DNA of 64,000 nucleotides, taken from Ureibacillus chungkukjangi (GTDB lineage: Bacteria; Bacillota; Bacilli; Bacillales_A; Planococcaceae). The DNA is taken from NCBI RefSeq assembly GCF_003217295.1, contig NZ_QJTJ01000006.1, positions 35,866-99,865 of the forward strand, read 5' to 3'. Within the stretch, counting starts at the first letter, position 1. Each line of letters starts with the position of its first letter. Under the pieces are notes generated by a model. The model saw nothing but the letters and a program-made list of their open reading frames with translations, had not been told where the DNA came from and made no database searches. Made by a program: the position numbers and the translations under genes. This document shows positions 60,142-64,000 of the stretch, one piece after another.

Positions 60142-63100
60142 ATGTTCCTTAAACGACTTGAAGTAATTGGCTTTAAATCGTTTGCTGATCGTATTGGTAT
60201 TGATTTCGTTCCTGGTGTAACAGCAGTAGTTGGCCCAAATGGTAGTGGGAAGAGTAATGTAACGGATTCGATACGATGGGTTTTAGGGGAACAATCCGCG
60301 AAATCACTACGTGGGTCCAAGATGGAAGATGTAATTTTTGCTGGAAGTGATTCAAGAAAACCGCTAAATTTTGCTGAGGTAACACTTGTACTCGATAACG
60401 AGGATCAGCAAGCACCAATACCTTTTACTGAAATTAGCGTAACGAGACGTGTGTATCGTTCAGGTGATAGCGAATATTTGCTGAATAACCAGCAATGTCG
60501 CCTGAAGGATATTACGGACTTGTTTATGGATTCTGGGTTAGGAAAAGAAGCATTCTCGATTATCTCACAAGGACGCGTAGACGAAATTTTAAATAGCCGA
60601 CCAGATGATCGAAGAACGATTTTTGAAGAAGCAGCCGGTGTTTTGAAGTATAAAAACCGCAAGAAAAAAGCTGAGCATAAACTAGTTGAAACAGATGAGA
60701 ACCTACATCGAGTTTTAGATATTCTACATGAACTAGATAGTCGCCTTGAGCCACTGCAAATCCAAGCATCCAGTGCAAAGGATTATGTACGTATGACAGA
60801 TGAGCTTAAGGAATCTGACATTGCCCTAACGGTGAACGATTTAATGTTCCATGCAGAGACTCTAGAAAGCATCAATGTAGAATATCAGCAATTAAAATCT
60901 ACAGAGCAAGAGCATGCAGCAGAAATTTCAAAGGATGAGGCAAAGCTAGACGCAATCCGTTTGAAATTAAAAGAAATCGATGCTGTATTGGATACTGCTC
61001 AGGAGCAACTAGTGGAAGCAAGCTCTGAAGTTGAGCGTTGGGAAGGTCGTAAAGCCCTTATGAAGGAAAAGCGCTCCAACGCAGAAAAGCAGTTACATCA
61101 ATTACAGCAATCACTACTATTTGCACAAGAGGAAGAACATTCTCTTACAATTAGTGAGGAAGAGAAAAAAGCACAATTTACTGTCAAACAAAAGGAAGTT
61201 CAAAAGTTAAAGCTAGAAATTAAGCAACTAGAACTCACTTTAAACTCTTCTGCCTCTGAAATTGAAAAAGAAATTGACCAATCAAAAGATTTATATATCG
61301 ATTTGTTAAATGAAGAAGCAACTATCAAAAATGAACTAAAGCATATTGAGCAGCAGCTGACGCAACAGCTAGAATCAGCAGAACGTATGAATGACCGTTC
61401 TACTGAAATGGTGAAAAAGCTGGAGGAAATCACTTCAGTGAAAATGGAGCTAGAAGCCGAGCTTGCAAAGGTCGATGCGCAGCTGACGCAAAAGCTTGAA
61501 CAGCATGAGCTTGTTCAAATGAAGCTCAACAAAACTGCAACATCCTTTGAAGAGAAGCAGAAAATGCTTTATCAAGCTTACCAGCACCAGCAACAACTTA
61601 AGAGCCGTAAAGAAACATTGGCTGAGCTGGAAGCTGATTTTTCTGGTTTCTTCCAGGGGGTAAAAGAAATTCTTTTAGCTCGTGAACGTGGCGAGCTCTC
61701 AGGGATTGAAGGAGCCGTTGCAGAGTTAATTCAAGTGGAGGGGCAGTACTCAAAAGCGATTGAAACAGCTTTAGGTGCCGCATCCCAGCATATTGTAACG
61801 AACACAGAAACAGACGCTCAAAAAGCGATTGGCTGGCTTAAAGCAAAACGAGCAGGACGAGCTACTTTCTTACCGAAAACGGTAATGAAGTCTCGAAAGC
61901 TTTCCATTTCTCAATTTGGATCAGCAGCCGACCATCCGGCTTTTATAAGTCTTGCAGTTGATTTAGTTGATTTCGATGAGTCAAATCGAACAATCGCTGA
62001 AAACTTACTAGGAAATGTTCTTGTTGCTTCAAATCTTGAAGGAGCAAGCCAAATTGCAAGAAGCAGTGGGTTTAGATATCGCGTTGTAACAATCGATGGC
62101 GATATTGTAAATGCCGGTGGTTCTTTAACTGGTGGTGCATCCAAGCAGCAATCCTCTTTATTTTCTCGTAAGGCTGAGCTTGATCAGCTAACAGGTAATC
62201 TTGAAAAAATGGAGAATTCCATTGTCCAGGCTGAAAAATCGGTTGCTGCTGAGAAGGAAGAAGTGGCTACTTTACGTGAAAAGCTTGAAGTACTAAAGCT
62301 AGAAGGGGAAGTGCTTCGTAAAGAGGAAATGACCCTGCGTGCACAGTTACTTGAAATTGGTATGGAAGAGAAAAACTTAAAAGCAACGGTCAATGTTACA
62401 TCGAGCGAGCAAACTTCCATGACATCAAGAAAAACTACATTACTTGAGCAAAAAGAAGAAGCTACAAAACGTTTAGTGCAGCTAAAGCAGGAGCTTGAAG
62501 AGATTAATGAAAAAGTAGCTCAGCTAAGCGAATTAAAAACGAAAAGCGAAAGTGAAAAGGATTCTTTAAGAGAGTCCTCAGCTCAAAAGCGATCAGAGCT
62601 TGCAGTAGTGCAAGAACAGGTTAGCCAGCTGCAAATTGCAACGGCTGAGCTTGCTTTACAGCGTTCTAAAGCCCAGCAGCAGGTTACTTCTCTTTCACAG
62701 GAGATTAACTGGCTTCAAAGTGAGGATAATAACGGTCCTACCGATGAAGAAATTGAAATGACTGTTATAGAGTGGACAGCGAAAAAAGAAGCTCTAACTG
62801 CTAAAATACAGACCAACCGTAATTTGCGCTCTTCTCAGCAGCAAGCTTTAACGCAATTAGAAGTGCAGCTAAAGGAATTGCAGCGAATCCATAAAGGCTT
62901 TTTAGAAAGCTTACGAACTGTGGAGGTTAAGGCGAGCCGAATTGAATTCGAAATGAATCGTCTACATACAGTTCTTGAGGAGCAATACGAGCTTGAATTT
63001 GAAGAGGCGCGTGAACAAGCGATCGAAATCGAGGATGTTGACCAAGTTCGCCGTAAGGTAAAGCTGTTAAAACAATCGATTGAAGAGCTTGGACCTGTTA

Positions 63101-63702
63101 ATCTAACAGCAATTGAAGAGTATGATAGAGTTTTAGAACGCCATACTTTCTTAACAGAGCAGCGTAATGACCTTCTAGAGGCTCAAGAGACCTTGCATGA
63201 AGCAATCCGTGAAATGGATGAAGAAATGTCGATACGTTTCAGAGAATCCTTCATGATGATTCAAACTCAGTTTAGACACGTATTCCGTGAATTATTTGGT
63301 GGTGGACAAGCTGATTTAGTCTTGTTGAACCCTGAGAATATTTTGGATACGGGAATTGAAATTGTCGCCCAGCCACCAGGTAAAAAACTTCAAAATTTAA
63401 GTCTTTTATCAGGTGGAGAAAGAGCTTTAACGGCAATTGCATTACTGTTTGCTATTTTAAATACTCGTCCAGTACCATTTGTTATTCTGGATGAGGTAGA
63501 AGCTGCATTGGATGAAGCAAATGTCCAACGCTATAGTGATTATTTAAAGAAATTAAGCAGTGAAACTCAATTCATCGTCATTACCCATCGTAAAGGTACG
63601 ATGGAAGGTGCAGACGTACTATACGGTATCACGATGCAGGAATCTGGAGTATCTAAGCTGGTTTCAGTAAAACTTGAAGAAGAACCAGCACTTGTTAGAT
63701 AG
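60142..63702 (+). CDS. smc: Chromosome partition protein Smc
   Basis: Condensin ATPase that organises the nucleoid. The 1186 residues equal the B. subtilis length. Walker A GPNGSGKSN is at about residues 31-39, then a long coiled coil (about 170-500), the hinge (about 510-660, GVKEILLARERGELSGIEGAVAELI..SLTGGASKQ), the returning coiled coil (about 670-1030), the ABC signature LSLLSGGERAL (about 1087) and Walker B VILDEVEAALDEANV (about 1114). It starts 1 nt after rnc. The partners scpA and scpB are not in the window. Confidence 0.98.
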   Translation: MFLKRLEVIGFKSFADRIGIDFVPGVTAVVGPNGSGKSNVTDSIRWVLGEQSAKSLRGSKMEDVIFAGSDSRKPLNFAEVTLVLDNEDQQAPIPFTEISVTRRVYRSGDSEYLLNNQQCRLKDITDLFMDSGLGKEAFSIISQGRVDEILNSRPDDRRTIFEEAAGVLKYKNRKKKAEHKLVETDENLHRVLDILHELDSRLEPLQIQASSAKDYVRMTDELKESDIALTVNDLMFHAETLESINVEYQQLKSTEQEHAAEISKDEAKLDAIRLKLKEIDAVLDTAQEQLVEASSEVERWEGRKALMKEKRSNAEKQLHQLQQSLLFAQEEEHSLTISEEEKKAQFTVKQKEVQKLKLEIKQLELTLNSSASEIEKEIDQSKDLYIDLLNEEATIKNELKHIEQQLTQQLESAERMNDRSTEMVKKLEEITSVKMELEAELAKVDAQLTQKLEQHELVQMKLNKTATSFEEKQKMLYQAYQHQQQLKSRKETLAELEADFSGFFQGVKEILLARERGELSGIEGAVAELIQVEGQYSKAIETALGAASQHIVTNTETDAQKAIGWLKAKRAGRATFLPKTVMKSRKLSISQFGSAADHPAFISLAVDLVDFDESNRTIAENLLGNVLVASNLEGASQIARSSGFRYRVVTIDGDIVNAGGSLTGGASKQQSSLFSRKAELDQLTGNLEKMENSIVQAEKSVAAEKEEVATLREKLEVLKLEGEVLRKEEMTLRAQLLEIGMEEKNLKATVNVTSSEQTSMTSRKTTLLEQKEEATKRLVQLKQELEEINEKVAQLSELKTKSESEKDSLRESSAQKRSELAVVQEQVSQLQIATAELALQRSKAQQQVTSLSQEINWLQSEDNNGPTDEEIEMTVIEWTAKKEALTAKIQTNRNLRSSQQQALTQLEVQLKELQRIHKGFLESLRTVEVKASRIEFEMNRLHTVLEEQYELEFEEAREQAIEIEDVDQVRRKVKLLKQSIEELGPVNLTAIEEYDRVLERHTFLTEQRNDLLEAQETLHEAIREMDEEMSIRFRESFMMIQTQFRHVFRELFGGGQADLVLLNPENILDTGIEIVAQPPGKKLQNLSLLSGGERALTAIALLFAILNTRPVPFVILDEVEAALDEANVQRYSDYLKKLSSETQFIVITHRKGTMEGADVLYGITMQESGVSKLVSVKLEEEPALVR

Positions 63703-63716
63703 AATGTGATTATTAT

Positions 63717-63760
63717 GGCTTATCGCTAATTAAGCATTGGCGATAAGCCCATTTTCTAAT
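63717..63760 (+). terminator. hairpin between smc and ftsY
   Basis: GGCTTATCGC and GCGATAAGCC (63740-63749) form a perfect 10-bp stem. The downstream CATTTTCT is only moderately T-rich, so termination may be partial. Confidence 0.6.
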
Positions 63761-63782
63761 AGACATAAGGAGCGATAAGTGA

Positions 63783-64000
63783 ATGAGCTTTTTTAAACGA
63801 CTAAAAGAAAAGTTAACTGGCAGTACAGAAGAAGAAAAAGTCCAACAAGAACAGGCTGAAAACCTTGAGTCTGAGTCGGTGGAAATCGATGAAGTCGACG
63901 GTTTAGAAGTTGAACAAGAAGAGCCTGTTGTTATTACTAACGAGGTAATTGAACAGGTAATCGAAGAAATTGTAGAAGTTGAAGAGGCTGAAGCAGAAAC
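63783..64000 (+). CDS. ftsY: Signal recognition particle receptor FtsY, N-terminal part
   Basis: Cut by the window end; 72 residues are visible. MSFFKRLKEKLTGSTEEEKVQQEQAE.. fits the FtsY N-terminus: an amphipathic lipid-binding helix followed by the very acidic A-domain (EEEKVQQEQ, EVDGLEVEQEEP, EEIVEVEEAEAE). The GTPase (NG) domain would lie beyond. It follows smc as in B. subtilis. ATG 63783 has AAGGAGCGATAA upstream. Confidence 0.92.
   Translation, partial: MSFFKRLKEKLTGSTEEEKVQQEQAENLESESVEIDEVDGLEVEQEEPVVITNEVIEQVIEEIVEVEEAEAE

Overview
The window is about 64 kb of an AT-rich Firmicutes chromosome. Gene content and order follow the spoIIG to ftsY segment of Bacillus subtilis, including sporulation genes (spoIIGA, sigE, sigG, spoVM). 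Codon use, protein lengths, and the absence of several genes that B. subtilis carries here suggest a Bacillaceae/Planococcaceae spore former, perhaps a Lysinibacillus or Solibacillus relative. That placement is inference; no rRNA or other marker gene is present.

Layout. 1-985 is a tandem array of 52-bp palindromic units, followed by a gene-poor stretch. 1607-4537 carries the mother-cell and forespore sigma factor locus (spoIIGA, sigE, sigG). 4701-8213 is the ylm/sepF/divIVA cell-division cluster. 8226-13167 holds a T-box-controlled ileS, then lspA and rluD. 13240-15500 is a 2.2-kb block of two different 52-bp tandem repeats. 15587-27497 is a complete pyrimidine operon (pyrR, pyrP, pyrB, pyrC, carA, carB, pyrK, pyrD, pyrF, pyrE) with two PyrR-type attenuators. 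27691-28000 is a further array of the 52-bp palindrome family, inverted. On the minus strand follow a large secreted subtilisin-like protease and rqcH. From 34026 to the end, the plus strand is almost continuous housekeeping: yloC, gmk, rpoZ, coaC (decarboxylase only), priA, def, fmt, rsmB, rlmN, prpC, prkC, rsgA, rpe, thiN, spoVM, (rpmB on minus), yloU, fakA, sdaAB, sdaAA, recG, fapR, plsX, fabD, fabG, acpP, rnc, smc and the start of ftsY.

How the genes work together. The operons cover sporulation sigma activation, septum placement, isoleucyl-tRNA charging, lipoprotein maturation, de novo UMP synthesis, translation initiation and ribosome maturation, a PASTA kinase/phosphatase pair, fatty-acid and phospholipid initiation under FapR, and chromosome organisation. 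Regulation readable in the DNA includes a T-box with an ATC specifier, two pyr attenuators, a FapR operator overlapping its own promoter, probable Spo0A boxes, and many intrinsic terminators.

The most unusual content is not coding. There are four tandem arrays, all with a period of exactly or nearly 52 bp (five turns of B-DNA). Three share a hairpin core related to TGCGTTTCAT-N7-ATGAAACGC; the fourth has an unrelated unit. A further decayed 21-bp repeat (two turns) lies between recG and fapR. I see no cas genes, phage, transposase, tRNA or rRNA. No clearly new multi-gene system is visible; the repeat family is the best candidate for something undescribed.
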